Assembly: GCA_947492475.1 (NCBI GenBank) | Contig: CANLNM010000001.1 | Location: 1 to 64,000 of the forward strand | DNA from: an uncultured Paracoccaceae bacterium | Lineage (GTDB): Bacteria; Pseudomonadota; Alphaproteobacteria; Rhodobacterales; Rhodobacteraceae | Direction: 5' to 3' | DNA: 64,000 bases | Shown: piece after piece, positions 27,550 to 37,669 of the stretch | Layout: every line of letters starts with the position of its first letter | Numbering within the stretch: position 1 is the first letter of the stretch | Notes under the pieces: model-generated | Told to the model about the DNA's origin: nothing | The model's input: only the letters and a program-made list of their open reading frames with translations | The model's database searches: none | Translations under genes and position numbers: made by a program

Positions 27550-28203
27550 TTAATACATTGATTTCTTATAGGATTCTTCTAATCTTTGGTCCAATTGTTC
27601 CATCTGTTTTGGATCATCCGGGGCGGCGTTGACCTGATCCAGCATGATGTTCATCAACGACGGCATTTCGCTGCGATCCTGATGAAAGGCTGGATCCCAC
27701 AAATGGGATCGACGAAACGCTTTGGCGCAATGCAGGAACACTTCTTCGATTTGAACGATAATGGCCGTGCGCGGCAGGCGGTCATTCACCGCACATTTCA
27801 CCAATAAATCGGGGTCTGTGGTGATCAAACCCTGCCCATTGATCCGTAGGGTTTCATCAAAACCGGGGATGAGAAACAGCAGACCCACAGCCGGATGGGC
27901 GACAATGTTGGCTTGGGTATCCAGCCGATTGTTGCCGGGGCGATCAGGGATCAAGATGGTCCTGTCATCCAACACTTGCACAAATCCCGCTGGGTCACCG
28001 CGTGGGCTGACATCTGCGGCGCCGGTTTGTGTTTGCGTGCCAACACAAAGAAAGGGCGAGCGGGCGATAAAATCGCGCGCATGTTTGTCCAGCCCTGTCA
28101 TCGATTTGGCGGCTGCCAGATCATGCGTGGGCGGGAACAGAGCGCGCAATTCAGCGTCTGAATTAACGATGTAATCTGGATTAATCATAACGTTTTCAGA
28201 CAC
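27550..28203 (-). CDS. Pyridoxamine 5'-phosphate oxidase-family flavoprotein
   Basis: This 217-residue protein has a split-barrel FMN-binding fold: FLCVGTQTQTGAADVSPRG, IPDRPGNNRLDT and GLLFLIPGFDETLRINGQG are the recognisable strands. It belongs to the general PNPOx-like group (MSMEG_1061-type), not to true PdxH. The substrate is unknown. It lies 23 bp after the ABC ATPase gene on the same strand, so it may be co-transcribed. Confidence 0.75.
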   Translation of the reverse strand: MSENVMINPDYIVNSDAELRALFPPTHDLAAAKSMTGLDKHARDFIARSPFLCVGTQTQTGAADVSPRGDPAGFVQVLDDRTILIPDRPGNNRLDTQANIVAHPAVGLLFLIPGFDETLRINGQGLITTDPDLLVKCAVNDRLPRTAIIVQIEEVFLHCAKAFRRSHLWDPAFHQDRSEMPSLMNIMLDQVNAAPDDPKQMEQLDQRLEESYKKSMY

Positions 28204-28226
28204 CTGTTTGCCTTTGTTAAAGTGGT

Positions 28227-30311
28227 TTATTCAGCCGCGATTTTAATAACCGGTTCCATCCGAGACAAGATATCATCGGCCAAATGACATTTGACCTGAT
28301 GGTTATTGCCCAGATCACGCACAGGCGGCACCTCTTTGTCACACAGCCCATTTGGCACCTCGGATTTCCACCGACAGCGCGTCTGGAATGGACAGCCCGA
28401 AGGTGGATTCATGGCCGATGGGATGTCGCCATCCAGCACGATATGCTGTTTTTCGATCTTGGTATCGGCGATGGGAACGGCGGATAGCAAAGCTTCGGTA
28501 TAGGGGTGGTAGGGGGGCGAAAACACCGCATCGGTATCGCCCATTTCCACCACATGACCCAGATACATCACCATGACCCGATCCGACAGATAGCGCACAA
28601 TCGACAAATCGTGGCTGATGAACAGCAGCGTTGTTTTTTCGTTGCGCTGAATTTCCATCAACAGATCGGTTACAGCCGCCTGCACAGACACGTCCAGCGC
28701 GGACACCGGTTCATCCGCAACCACAATCCGTGCACCCCCAGCAAAGGCCCGCGCGATGCCAACCCGTTGTTTCTGACCGCCGGACAATTGTCGCGGCATA
28801 CGATCGGCAAAGGCGCGGGGCAGTTTCACCAGATCCAGCAATTCCAACATGCGGTTTTTGCGATCTGCCTGCGTGTCGCCAATACCAAAGATTTCCAGCG
28901 CTCGGATGATCTGTGACCCGACCGTCATGGACGGGTTCAGCGTATCAAACGGGTTCTGAAATACCATCTGAATGTCAGCGATATTGCGGGTGTTGCGTTC
29001 CTGAATAGGGGTGTTCTGGATCTCTTTGCCGTCCAGTTTGATCGTGCCATCTGTGGCGGTTTCAAGCCCCATCAGCACCTTGGCAAACGTGGATTTCCCG
29101 CAGCCGGATTCGCCCACAATGGCCAATGTTTCGCTTTCGCGCGCTTCAAAGGATAGGGTTTCGTTGGCTTTGACCACTTTGGTTTCGCCACCGCCCATCA
29201 GGCCGCCACCCGCGACTTCGTAATATTTCTTAAGGTTATCCATCGATAGAACAACCTCGCCTATTTCGCCTTTTTCAGTTTGTTCACCGACCTCAATCGG
29301 GGCGTTCCAGTCGATTTCCTGATATTTCAAACAACGTGTTTCATGGCTGGCATCCGCATTGGCCGCAGCCATGTAAATCTGCCCTTGGTCACAGCGTCCT
29401 TCTTGGAAATAGTCGCAACGCGGGCCAAAATTACAGCCGTTGGGCCGTTCATGAGGCAGTGGGAAATTGCCGGGAATGGCGACCAGCGGGCGTTCGTTTT
29501 TATCCGCGCCGGGCAGGGGGATCGACCGGAACAACGCCTGCGTATAGGGATGCTGCATGTCGTCAAACACCTGTTCGATCGACCCACGTTCCACCGCTTC
29601 GCCGGAATACATCACACACAAACGGTCACAGGTTTCCAGAACCAGCCCCAGATTGTGCGAAATAAACAGCATGGATGTGCCGTATTTTTTGCCCAGATCT
29701 TTGACCAATTCCACCACGGCGGCTTCGACCGTTACATCCAGCGCGGTGGTCGGTTCATCGAGGATCAGCAGCGACGGTTTGGACATCAACGCCATCGCGA
29801 TCACGATCCGCTGTTGTTGGCCGCCCGACAATTGGTGGGGATAGCTGTCCAGCATGCGTTTGGGATCAGGCAGTTTTACATCCGTGACCACCTCTAGGGC
29901 GCGGTCATAGGCTTCACTGGCGCTGATGCCTTCGTGGATCATCGGCACTTCCATCAGCTGTTTGCCGATTTTCATCGCCGGGTTCAGGGACGCCATGGGT
30001 TCCTGATAGATCATCGCAATTTCCGAGCCACGAATATCGCGCAACTCTTCGTTGGTCATCTGTGCCAGATCGCGGCCTTTGAACTTGATCGTGCCGCCCA
30101 CGACACGACCGTTCACGCCCAGATCCTGCATCACGCCCAGCGCCACGGTGGATTTTCCGCATCCGGATTCCCCCACCAGCCCCATGGCTTCGCCCGGCTG
30201 TACCGTGACGGAAAAATCCATCACCGCCGGAATTTCACGCAACCGCGTAAAGAACGAAATCGACAGTTTATCGATCTCAAGGATGGGTCCGTCATAATCC
30301 CATTTGGCCAT
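28227..30311 (-). CDS. Dipeptide/oligopeptide ABC transporter, fused ATPase (DppD-DppF)
   Basis: This 694-residue protein holds two complete ABC ATPase domains. Domain 1 has GLVGESGCGKST near residue 50 and signature LSGGQQQR; domain 2 has IVGESGCGKST near 405 and LSGGQKQR. Each is followed by an oligopeptide/dipeptide C-terminal extension with cysteines (GCNFGPRCDYF; GCPFQTRCRW). It energises the permeases encoded just upstream. The fusion replaces separate DppD and DppF; both nucleotide sites look intact. Confidence 0.92.
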   Translation of the reverse strand: MAKWDYDGPILEIDKLSISFFTRLREIPAVMDFSVTVQPGEAMGLVGESGCGKSTVALGVMQDLGVNGRVVGGTIKFKGRDLAQMTNEELRDIRGSEIAMIYQEPMASLNPAMKIGKQLMEVPMIHEGISASEAYDRALEVVTDVKLPDPKRMLDSYPHQLSGGQQQRIVIAMALMSKPSLLILDEPTTALDVTVEAAVVELVKDLGKKYGTSMLFISHNLGLVLETCDRLCVMYSGEAVERGSIEQVFDDMQHPYTQALFRSIPLPGADKNERPLVAIPGNFPLPHERPNGCNFGPRCDYFQEGRCDQGQIYMAAANADASHETRCLKYQEIDWNAPIEVGEQTEKGEIGEVVLSMDNLKKYYEVAGGGLMGGGETKVVKANETLSFEARESETLAIVGESGCGKSTFAKVLMGLETATDGTIKLDGKEIQNTPIQERNTRNIADIQMVFQNPFDTLNPSMTVGSQIIRALEIFGIGDTQADRKNRMLELLDLVKLPRAFADRMPRQLSGGQKQRVGIARAFAGGARIVVADEPVSALDVSVQAAVTDLLMEIQRNEKTTLLFISHDLSIVRYLSDRVMVMYLGHVVEMGDTDAVFSPPYHPYTEALLSAVPIADTKIEKQHIVLDGDIPSAMNPPSGCPFQTRCRWKSEVPNGLCDKEVPPVRDLGNNHQVKCHLADDILSRMEPVIKIAAE

Positions 30312-30322
30312 GATCTTGCTCC

Positions 30323-31744
30323 TTAATCCTTGAGGCTTTCTTCGCGCAGGCCATCCGCCAACAGGTTCAGACCCAATACGAGGCTGAGCAAGGCAAAGGC
30401 CGGCGCAAGTGCGGCATGCGGGTAGATCGACAACAGGCGTCGACCGGCGTTAATTGTCGATCCCCAATCCGGGCTTTCTGGGGGCAGGCCAAGGCCAAAG
30501 AACCCCAAAGTCCCGAGCAGGATCGTGGTGTAGCCAATGCGCAGACAGAAATCGACGATCAGCGGACCGCGCGCATTTGGCAGAATTTCCCAAAGCATGA
30601 TGTACCACGGACCTTCGCCACGGGTTTGGGCAGCTGCCACATAATCGCGGGTTTTGATGTCCAGCGTCAGGCCCCGCACAATCCGAAACACGGTGGGTGC
30701 GTTCACAAACACCACGGCCACAAACACAACCAAAATCCCGGCAGGGACGTTAATAATGCCCAATGGGTCCACATCCCACGCCATGCCCGAATAAATCCAG
30801 CCCCCGACAATCAATGTGATCGCCAGAAAAATGTTGCGTTTTCCAGGTTGGGTGAAGAACCGCGAATTGAACAGGATCGAAAAGAAGATCACCGGGAATA
30901 GGAACAGGACACCCGCCATATATTTCGGCAGGCCGGTTTTGACGATTTCGGGTGTGACCAATAGGTAAAACAACAGGATAACCGGAAAGGCGAGGATGAG
31001 ATTGGCCAAGAATGACAGCACAATATCCAGCCGACCGCCCGTATACCCAGCCGGCAGGCCGAGGGTGATCCCCACCATAAACGCAAATACCGTCGCACAA
31101 GGTGCAATCAGCACCACAATGCCAGAACCATGCACCATCCGGCTCAGCACATCGCGCGCCAGATTGTCACCGCCCAACAGGTAATGCGGATATAGCCCCT
31201 CGGTGGTGACTGGGCTGCCGGGTAGGGCGTTTTTCAAGCCAGACAATTGTGCCAATGGATCATGGGTGATGATCATCCCCATTCCCGCGCCAAAAATCGC
31301 TGTAAACACCCAGAACATCACCAGACCAAATCCGATCATGCCCACGGTGCTATCCATCAATTTACCATAAAGGCCCAATTTGCGTTTGAACCGGATCGAT
31401 AGTCCAAATGTGACAGCCAGCGCGATCCAAACGGGCAAAAACCGTTTGGCCACAGCACCGATGATACCGCTCATGCTGTTTGGCAGTAAAATACCGGTGA
31501 TCAGATAGGTCAAAACCAAGCCGATGACGGCAAACATCAGGTATTTTACCATCCGGTCCATCATCCCAAACGCGCCGGGTTTGGCCATCAAGGTGCCATC
31601 TGCATTCGATTGCAGCTGCAGGTCCGGCTCAAAGAAAGACAGGATAATTTGCGCGACAATCGCGGTGATAAACAGCGCGACAATCAGCCCCGCAAGTGGG
31701 TTTAGGAATGTTCCAAAGGAACCGGTCCAGGTCAGTGCGTCCAT
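30323..31744 (-). CDS. Dipeptide/oligopeptide ABC permease, DppC type, enlarged
   Basis: The 473-residue product is longer than a usual DppC (about 300). The N-terminal 180 residues add extra membrane segments, followed by the binding-protein-dependent permease domain, with the coupling EAA-like loop near ARGPLIVDFCL. I placed the start at ATG 31744 (MDALTWTG), preceded by AAGGAG; the open frame above it is not convincing. It lies 11 bp upstream of the ATPase gene and 13 bp after the DppB-type gene. Confidence 0.88.
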   Translation of the reverse strand: MDALTWTGSFGTFLNPLAGLIVALFITAIVAQIILSFFEPDLQLQSNADGTLMAKPGAFGMMDRMVKYLMFAVIGLVLTYLITGILLPNSMSGIIGAVAKRFLPVWIALAVTFGLSIRFKRKLGLYGKLMDSTVGMIGFGLVMFWVFTAIFGAGMGMIITHDPLAQLSGLKNALPGSPVTTEGLYPHYLLGGDNLARDVLSRMVHGSGIVVLIAPCATVFAFMVGITLGLPAGYTGGRLDIVLSFLANLILAFPVILLFYLLVTPEIVKTGLPKYMAGVLFLFPVIFFSILFNSRFFTQPGKRNIFLAITLIVGGWIYSGMAWDVDPLGIINVPAGILVVFVAVVFVNAPTVFRIVRGLTLDIKTRDYVAAAQTRGEGPWYIMLWEILPNARGPLIVDFCLRIGYTTILLGTLGFFGLGLPPESPDWGSTINAGRRLLSIYPHAALAPAFALLSLVLGLNLLADGLREESLKD

Positions 31745-31757
31745 TTTTCCAGCTCCT

Positions 31758-32834
31758 TTAAGAAATGCGAATGCGCGGGTTGAGGAAACGATAGCCAATG
31801 TCGGATATCAGCTGCGTGAACAGCACAACGACCACAGATACGATCGCGATCCCTTGCAGCAATTCGATGTCATTGCTGCCTGCAGCTTGGACCAAAGTCC
31901 AGCCAAAGCCTTTGTAGTTAAACAAAGTTTCGACGATGACGACCCCGTTCAAAAGCCACGGAATCTGAAGCATAATCACCGTAAACGGCGCGATCAACGC
32001 GTTGCGCAGGGCATGTTTGATCACGATTTTATGGAAACTCACGCCTTTCAATCGGGCGGTCCGGATATATTGCGCTGTCATCACTTCGGTCATCGAAGCC
32101 CGCGTCATCCGTGCGATATAGCCCATCCCATAAAGGGCGATTGTCATCACCGGCAGCAAGAAATTTTCCAACGTGGCATTTTCCATCGCGGCGGTTGCCG
32201 TACCTTTGAACAGGGTGCGACCTTCGATCCAGCCCCATTCTGACAGGATCGGTCCCAGCCCGTATTTTGACGAAGCAAGAAGCGCAACAAAGATCACGCC
32301 CGAGACATATTCAGGTGTCGCGGTCGTCAAGATGGACCCCGTGGATAGAGTTCGATCCAGCCGTGACCCTTCGCGCATCCCGGCCAGAATGCCGACGATC
32401 AACGCGCCCGGAACCATCACCACCATAACCCAGAACATCAGTTTCCCGGTCAAAGCCAGACGTTTGGAAATGATCACACCCACATCTTCTTTGAAGACCG
32501 TGGAATGCCCCCATTGGCCCTGAATAATCCCACAAAACCGACGATCAGGCTGATCCAAGGCAATACAGCGCCCTGTTTCTTCGCCGGCCTCATCGGTGCG
32601 TGTCCAGCCGGGGGCGATGCCCAGCCATTCGCCATATCGCACAACCATCTGGCGGTCGTAGCCGTTTTTTTCAAGCCAACTGACAACGTCTTCGTCGGTC
32701 ATACGGGCATTGCCTTCGAATTTGGCCACCTTTTCAAGGTTGGGCTGCATATTCGTCAGGCTAAAGACAACAAAGGTCAGGGCCAGAGCGGTGATAATCA
32801 TCACCCCAAGCTGGCGAAGGATATATCGGGTCAT
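31758..32834 (-). CDS. Dipeptide/oligopeptide ABC permease, DppB type
   Basis: This 358-residue inner-membrane protein begins MTRYILRQLGVMIITALAL, the usual DppB/OppB first helix, with a periplasmic loop (about 30-130) and five more predicted helices. The ATP-coupling loop is around residues 250-290 (MTRASMTEVMTAQYIRTARLKG). It pairs with the DppC-type permease. Confidence 0.92.
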   Translation of the reverse strand: MTRYILRQLGVMIITALALTFVVFSLTNMQPNLEKVAKFEGNARMTDEDVVSWLEKNGYDRQMVVRYGEWLGIAPGWTRTDEAGEETGRCIALDQPDRRFCGIIQGQWGHSTVFKEDVGVIISKRLALTGKLMFWVMVVMVPGALIVGILAGMREGSRLDRTLSTGSILTTATPEYVSGVIFVALLASSKYGLGPILSEWGWIEGRTLFKGTATAAMENATLENFLLPVMTIALYGMGYIARMTRASMTEVMTAQYIRTARLKGVSFHKIVIKHALRNALIAPFTVIMLQIPWLLNGVVIVETLFNYKGFGWTLVQAAGSNDIELLQGIAIVSVVVVLFTQLISDIGYRFLNPRIRIS

Positions 32835-32885
32835 TGAGGCATCCTGTGACTAGGAGCGACGTTCAGGGCCAGATTGGCCATGCGA

Positions 32886-32920
32886 CAAAAAAGGGCCAAC
32901 AGCACGTGCTGATGGCCCTT
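32886..32920 (-). terminator. Intercistronic hairpin with T-run (attenuator) after the binding protein
   Basis: On the minus strand AAGGGCCA-N-CAGCACGTGCTG-N-TGGCCCTT forms a long hairpin built on a perfect inner 12-bp palindrome, followed by a T-rich tail. It sits between the substrate-binding protein gene and the DppB gene of the same operon. Such elements commonly keep binding-protein mRNA abundant relative to permease mRNA. Confidence 0.8.
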
Positions 32921-32933
32921 TGTCTGGTCAGTA

Positions 32934-34595
32934 TCAGGCCGCGAAGCCGATATGCTGATACCGAATTTCGAATTGTGGATGCATTTCAGCACCGGCAACA
33001 CCGGGGCGGTAATGACGGAACAAGGACCGCCAGAATGGCTGAATGATCACACCTTCGTCGCGCATGATGGTCTGAATTTTCAGCATCACTTCACGGCGGG
33101 CATCCGCATCCGCAATTGACATTGCTTCGGTCAACAGACGGTCAAATTCTTCGTTGGCAAACCCGGTTTCGTTCCAAGGAACACCGGATTTATAGGCCAA
33201 GGCCAGAACCTGAACACCCAAAGGCCGTTGGTTCCATTCTGTGGCTGAGAACGGGTATTTCGCCCAATCGTTCCAATAGGTGGACCCCGGCAGAACAACA
33301 CGTTCAGCTTTCAGGCCAGCATCCCGCAACTGTGCGGCGACCGCATCACAGGTGTCTTTGTTGAAACCATCATCAAGAGAAGTGATCACATGGGTGAAAT
33401 CCCCCATGCCGGCTTCTTCCAGCTCTGCTTTGGCGGCGGCAGGATCAAAGACCTGAGCCGGCATTTCAGCATATTCTGGATGGATCGGAGACACATGGTG
33501 ATTTTCAGCAACCGTGCCGCGCCCGTTATACCCAAGTTCCAGCAGGATTTCGTTGCTGATCGCTTTTTGCAGGGCCGTGCGCACGCGCACATCTGCATAA
33601 GGCGCAACGCCGTCCACTTCGGTCTGTTGGTTGGTCCGGATCACCAAAGTCGCCGCAGTGGCCACTTCGGAACGTTCCATGCCCAGATCGCTCAGCAGGT
33701 CAATAAATTCACCTGTTGTTTCATAGAGCATGTCCACTTCTTCGGCTTCGATTGCAGCCAACCAAGAGGCAGGGTCGGTGCCAAAGTCAATGAATTCAAT
33801 GCGGTCCAGATAGGCGCCGTTGCCTTCGTTCCACCATGTGTGATCGGTGTTGCGCACCATGACAGATTTGATGCCCACTTCGTGGCTTTCTGGCAGATAA
33901 GGGCCCGTGCCGACAGGATCGCCGATTGGATCGGCATAATCGGCACCGGGATGCGAAATCGCAGCAGGGTAATCGGCCATACCAGCGATCAGGCTAATAT
34001 CGGGTGCCAGCAAAGTCAGTTTCAACGTATGATCATCGACCACCATGGCAGCGCCTTCGCGCAACTTGCCGGTGCCTTCGTCAACCAGCGCCGCAAACCG
34101 TGTGGCCATTGAGTTACCCTCAACTGTGCTGTCACACCACAATTCGATGTTATAAAGCACATCGCTGGCTTTGAAATCGTCGCCATTGTTCCACTTGACG
34201 CCCTGACGCAGGTTCAGCGTGTATTCAGTGGCATCGCCGTTGACATCCCAGCTTTCCATCAAAAGCGGTTGGAAAGATCCGTCCGCTTCGTAGGTGACCA
34301 GATGTTCCAGCCAGCCGCGTGTGATATTGCCGATTTCGGACCAATCATAAAGGCGGGGTTCTTTCATACCGCGCACTTCCATTTGGATGCGCAATGTTCC
34401 GCCAACTTGCATATGTCCTGCCGCAGCGGCAGGGGATGTCATGCCCAACAAACCATAAGCGGCCGCCGATGTAACACCCAATGCAGTCGTCCGTGTCAGA
34501 AATTCGCGTCGGCTTAGTTTCCCGGCCGCGTGATCGCGAACATAAGTTTGGACAGCTGGATGACCCGTTGCTGCTTCGTTGTGGAAATTCGTCAT
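32934..34595 (-). CDS. Peptide-class ABC transporter substrate-binding protein (Tat-exported)
   Basis: This 553-residue SBP family 5 protein has an unusual leader: about 27 polar residues precede the twin-arginine signal ([15 protein letters not shown]), with cleavage near SPAAAAG. The mature part shows the SBP_bac_5 fold, including [27 protein letters not shown] and VGTGPY. The ATG at 34595 is preceded by AGGGAGA. Substrate class (peptide, nickel, or another oligomer) cannot be told from sequence alone. Confidence 0.9.
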   Translation of the reverse strand: MTNFHNEAATGHPAVQTYVRDHAAGKLSRREFLTRTTALGVTSAAAYGLLGMTSPAAAAGHMQVGGTLRIQMEVRGMKEPRLYDWSEIGNITRGWLEHLVTYEADGSFQPLLMESWDVNGDATEYTLNLRQGVKWNNGDDFKASDVLYNIELWCDSTVEGNSMATRFAALVDEGTGKLREGAAMVVDDHTLKLTLLAPDISLIAGMADYPAAISHPGADYADPIGDPVGTGPYLPESHEVGIKSVMVRNTDHTWWNEGNGAYLDRIEFIDFGTDPASWLAAIEAEEVDMLYETTGEFIDLLSDLGMERSEVATAATLVIRTNQQTEVDGVAPYADVRVRTALQKAISNEILLELGYNGRGTVAENHHVSPIHPEYAEMPAQVFDPAAAKAELEEAGMGDFTHVITSLDDGFNKDTCDAVAAQLRDAGLKAERVVLPGSTYWNDWAKYPFSATEWNQRPLGVQVLALAYKSGVPWNETGFANEEFDRLLTEAMSIADADARREVMLKIQTIMRDEGVIIQPFWRSLFRHYRPGVAGAEMHPQFEIRYQHIGFAA

Positions 34596-34629
34596 TCTTT
34601 TCTCCCTGTGGCGCGTCAGTTGTGTCTTG

Positions 34630-34659
34630 GGTTCAGGGGATGCGCACGCATCTTGAACC
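34630..34659 (-). promoter_or_regulatory. Leader hairpin upstream of the binding protein gene
   Basis: GGTTCA...GATGCG pairs with CGCATC...TGAACC around a two-base loop with a small bulge, 35-64 bp upstream of the start codon on the minus strand. There is no T-run, so it is not a terminator. It may stabilise the mRNA or be an operator. Confidence 0.4.
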
Positions 34660-34883
34660 ATTTTCTGTTGCCTTGCGCTTGAACGCGACCAGTTAACATC
34701 TGGCATTGTGGTCATGGTCACCGCGATCGGCGGTTTATACACCGTCTGAAAACGACGTTATACCGGTCCAAATGCGACATCAATGAATTAAACCAGATAT
34801 TTAAACTTCGCGTTTTCCGATCGCATGACCAATGTCCGACATTTGTCGCAGGTCAAGGAAACAACCCGTAAACATGACGCCAT

Positions 34884-35723
34884 TTATTGGACGGGTGCGG
34901 GGCCGCGTTGGCGAAAATGGGTCGGCGTACATCCCGTATGTGTATGAAATGCACGCGTAAAATAGGCCGCCGAGGTAAATCCCAGACCTTCGGCGATGTC
35001 TTGGATTCGGTCATCTGTTTCACGCAATTGCACGCGGGCTTCGTATAGAACCCGGTCGTTGAGCAACGCCAAAGCAGAGCGCCCACAGGTGATTTTACAG
35101 CACCGGGTCAAATGAGTTGACGTTACGCCAAGTTCAGCCGCGAAATCCGAAACACCTTTGCGACTGCGAAAATCACGTTCCACCAAATCTGTATAAGCCG
35201 CCACCAAACGGGCCGGGGCGGTATCCATGCGGTTTTGCGTGCTTTGCCCGGCCACAGCATCGGTATGAAGCAGCTCAATCTGGCGTTCAAAATACACAGA
35301 AAGCAGTCCCAAATGGTAATGCGCCGCACGTCCATGGGCAGATTGCGCTGACAGCAATTCGCGTTCCAGAGCGTCAAAAATATGCGCCAGATCTTTTTGG
35401 GCATGCACATCCCGCAAACGCAGATGCACGCAATCGTCAGGCCATTCTACGGCCATCGCGTCGGGGATCGTCAATATTTGACCAAACGAAGCAGGTCCCA
35501 CTTCGAATCCGTACATCGTGTTGGCTGGCACAAAGATTAGATTGTTGGGGCCATACCCGCTGGTCAAACCGGCAATGGTGATGCGCCCCTGACCTTTGGC
35601 AAAGAAAATCAAACGCGGCGTCGCATGTGACCGCATGGCCTGAGTGCGCCAGCTGGATTGGCTGGGCAAATGCCCAAAGGAGGTCATGGACAATCGGTTT
35701 TTCAGCGCGTCTTCGATCTGCAT
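34884..35723 (-). CDS. AraC-family transcriptional regulator
   Basis: This 279-residue protein has an N-terminal cupin-like sensor (about 20-100: GQGRITIAGL, VPANTMYGFEVG) and a C-terminal double HTH (about 185-275) with the DIAEGLGFTSAAYFTRAFHTHTG type motif, the second being most canonical. It is encoded just upstream of the ABC operon on the same strand, so it could regulate it, but no paired operator was identified. Confidence 0.87.
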   Translation of the reverse strand: MQIEDALKNRLSMTSFGHLPSQSSWRTQAMRSHATPRLIFFAKGQGRITIAGLTSGYGPNNLIFVPANTMYGFEVGPASFGQILTIPDAMAVEWPDDCVHLRLRDVHAQKDLAHIFDALERELLSAQSAHGRAAHYHLGLLSVYFERQIELLHTDAVAGQSTQNRMDTAPARLVAAYTDLVERDFRSRKGVSDFAAELGVTSTHLTRCCKITCGRSALALLNDRVLYEARVQLRETDDRIQDIAEGLGFTSAAYFTRAFHTHTGCTPTHFRQRGPAPVQ

Positions 35724-35870
35724 TTGCGTATCCCAAATGTTCGATTTGTGAAACTTTGGCGCTGAACCCCCCGTCTGGCAAGGATTAGATGGGCTGATTC
35801 GTGAAAATAACTGTTGACGATTCTGGGGGTAATTGGGGGGAAACCTGTGGATAAGGTGTGGGTCATTTCA

Positions 35871-36791
35871 TCAGGCGCTCTGCGGCAACGGCACCTGTAT
35901 CCATGTCTTCATACGCGCACGAAACCATGTGCGCTGGCGTTTGGCATATTGCCGACTGGCGATGATTGCGGCTTGGCGGGCGTGTTCCAGTGACATCTCG
36001 CCATGCAGATGCGCCATCAATTCGGGCGCACCAATCGCCTTTGAGGATTGGAAATCCGGGTTCCAATGCGGCAACATGGCCTGGGCTTCTGCCAGGGCGC
36101 CTTGGTCTAACATGATATCAAAACGGCGTTCGATCCGGGCGTTTAACCAGTCTTTGTCAGCGGCCATAACAAGACAGGTTGCCTGATCCTCGGGCAACAA
36201 AGGCGGTGGTGTTTGCTCCTGCCAATGGGCGATGGATTGGCCTGTGGCGTTCAACACTTCCCATGCGCGCTGCACACGCGCGCGATTTTGCACATCAATG
36301 CGCGATTTTGTTGCGGGGTCGAGCTCTGACAACAGGGTATCCAATGTAAGGGAATCACCCTGCGCACGAATTTCTGGCGGGGTCGGGGGGATCTGTGCCA
36401 ACCCTTGGGTCAGCGCCATGAAATTCAGCCCAGTGCCCCCCACAACGATCGGACGATCAGCGGGACGGTCCCATGTCAGAAACGGTGTCACATCGCGCAG
36501 CCAATGCCCGGTGGAATAGGGCGCATCAAACGCTACATGCCCATATAATACGTGACGCGCGCGGGCCTCATCTTCGATCGGGGGGCGTGCGGTCAGGATA
36601 CGCCAGCCGTCAAACACTTGTAATGCATCAGCATTTACGATCACACCGCCTTGGGCTTCGGAAATTTGCAACGCCAGTTCTGATTTTCCGCTGGCGGTTG
36701 GACCCGCGATCAAAACGGGTTTGTCGGCGGGAATATGTGTCAGATCGATCAAAATGCGGCTCCTTTGGCGGGGCTTATGCTTGGCATTCAT
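35871..36791 (-). CDS. miaA: tRNA dimethylallyltransferase
   Basis: This 306-residue P-loop enzyme has [12 protein letters not shown] near residue 30, the conserved [16 protein letters not shown] segment and the VGGTGLNF motif. It adds the isopentenyl group to A37 of tRNAs reading UNN codons. A shorter start further in is possible, since the first 20 residues are not conserved in other MiaA. It is divergent from pyrH. Confidence 0.92.
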   Translation of the reverse strand: MNAKHKPRQRSRILIDLTHIPADKPVLIAGPTASGKSELALQISEAQGGVIVNADALQVFDGWRILTARPPIEDEARARHVLYGHVAFDAPYSTGHWLRDVTPFLTWDRPADRPIVVGGTGLNFMALTQGLAQIPPTPPEIRAQGDSLTLDTLLSELDPATKSRIDVQNRARVQRAWEVLNATGQSIAHWQEQTPPPLLPEDQATCLVMAADKDWLNARIERRFDIMLDQGALAEAQAMLPHWNPDFQSSKAIGAPELMAHLHGEMSLEHARQAAIIASRQYAKRQRTWFRARMKTWIQVPLPQSA

Positions 36792-36884
36792 CTAAAGCGC
36801 AAATGGCAGTGATCGGCCATTGAACCCGCGCCTCTTTTGCGACATTTTGCGGCAGCGGAAAAGAGCGGCACAAGGATCGGCACC

Positions 36885-37640
36885 ATGAGCGACGCAATTA
36901 CAATCACCGACATCAGTGAAACGGACGGCGAAACCACCTTTAAGCGGGTGATGTTGAAAATTTCCGGCGAGGCGCTGATGGGCGATCTGGGCTATGGCCT
37001 GCATCCGCCTACTGTTGAACGGATCGCGCGCGAAGTGAAGTCCGTGCATGATATGGGCGTTGAAATCTGCATGGTGATTGGCGGCGGCAATGTGTTTCGC
37101 GGATTGTCTGGGTCAGCGCAGGGGATGGAACGGACAACGGCCGATTATATGGGCATGTTGGCCACGGTCATGAACGCGTTGGCGATGCAAAGCGCACTAG
37201 AAGAAATGGGTGTGTTCACCCGAGTGATTTCAGCAATCCGTATGGACGAAGTTGCCGAACCCTATATTCGCCGGCGTGCTGTGCGACATCTTGAAAAGAA
37301 ACGGGTTTGTATCTTTGCGGCGGGGACGGGGAACCCCTATTTCACCACGGATACCGCGGCGACGTTGCGTGCCAATGAAATGGCCTGCGAAGCAATTTTC
37401 AAAGGCACCAAAGTTGACGGCGTTTACGACAAAGATCCGGCCAAATTTGAGGATGCCGTGCGCTATGACAATGTCAGCTATGATGATGTTCTGGCCAAAC
37501 GTCTGGGTGTGATGGATGCCAGTGCGATTGCCCTGGCGCGTGATAATAACCTGCCGATTATTGTATTTTCACTGGACGAGCCAGACGGTTTCAAAGGTAT
37601 TTTGGCCGGGCGTGGCACCTATACACGTGTCAGCGACTAA
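36885..37640 (+). CDS. pyrH: UMP kinase
   Basis: This 251-residue amino-acid-kinase-fold enzyme phosphorylates UMP. Diagnostic segments are [39 protein letters not shown]-like [10 protein letters not shown] and the [10 protein letters not shown] stretch. The start is ATG 36885 (MSDAITI) preceded by AAGGA; the open frame above it has no support. It heads the pyrH-frr-uppS order conserved in most bacteria, but here a terminator and a convergent gene intervene. Confidence 0.94.
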   Translation: MSDAITITDISETDGETTFKRVMLKISGEALMGDLGYGLHPPTVERIAREVKSVHDMGVEICMVIGGGNVFRGLSGSAQGMERTTADYMGMLATVMNALAMQSALEEMGVFTRVISAIRMDEVAEPYIRRRAVRHLEKKRVCIFAAGTGNPYFTTDTAATLRANEMACEAIFKGTKVDGVYDKDPAKFEDAVRYDNVSYDDVLAKRLGVMDASAIALARDNNLPIIVFSLDEPDGFKGILAGRGTYTRVSD

Positions 37641-37669
37641 GCCTGAGGGAACATAACCCTGCAACCTGT

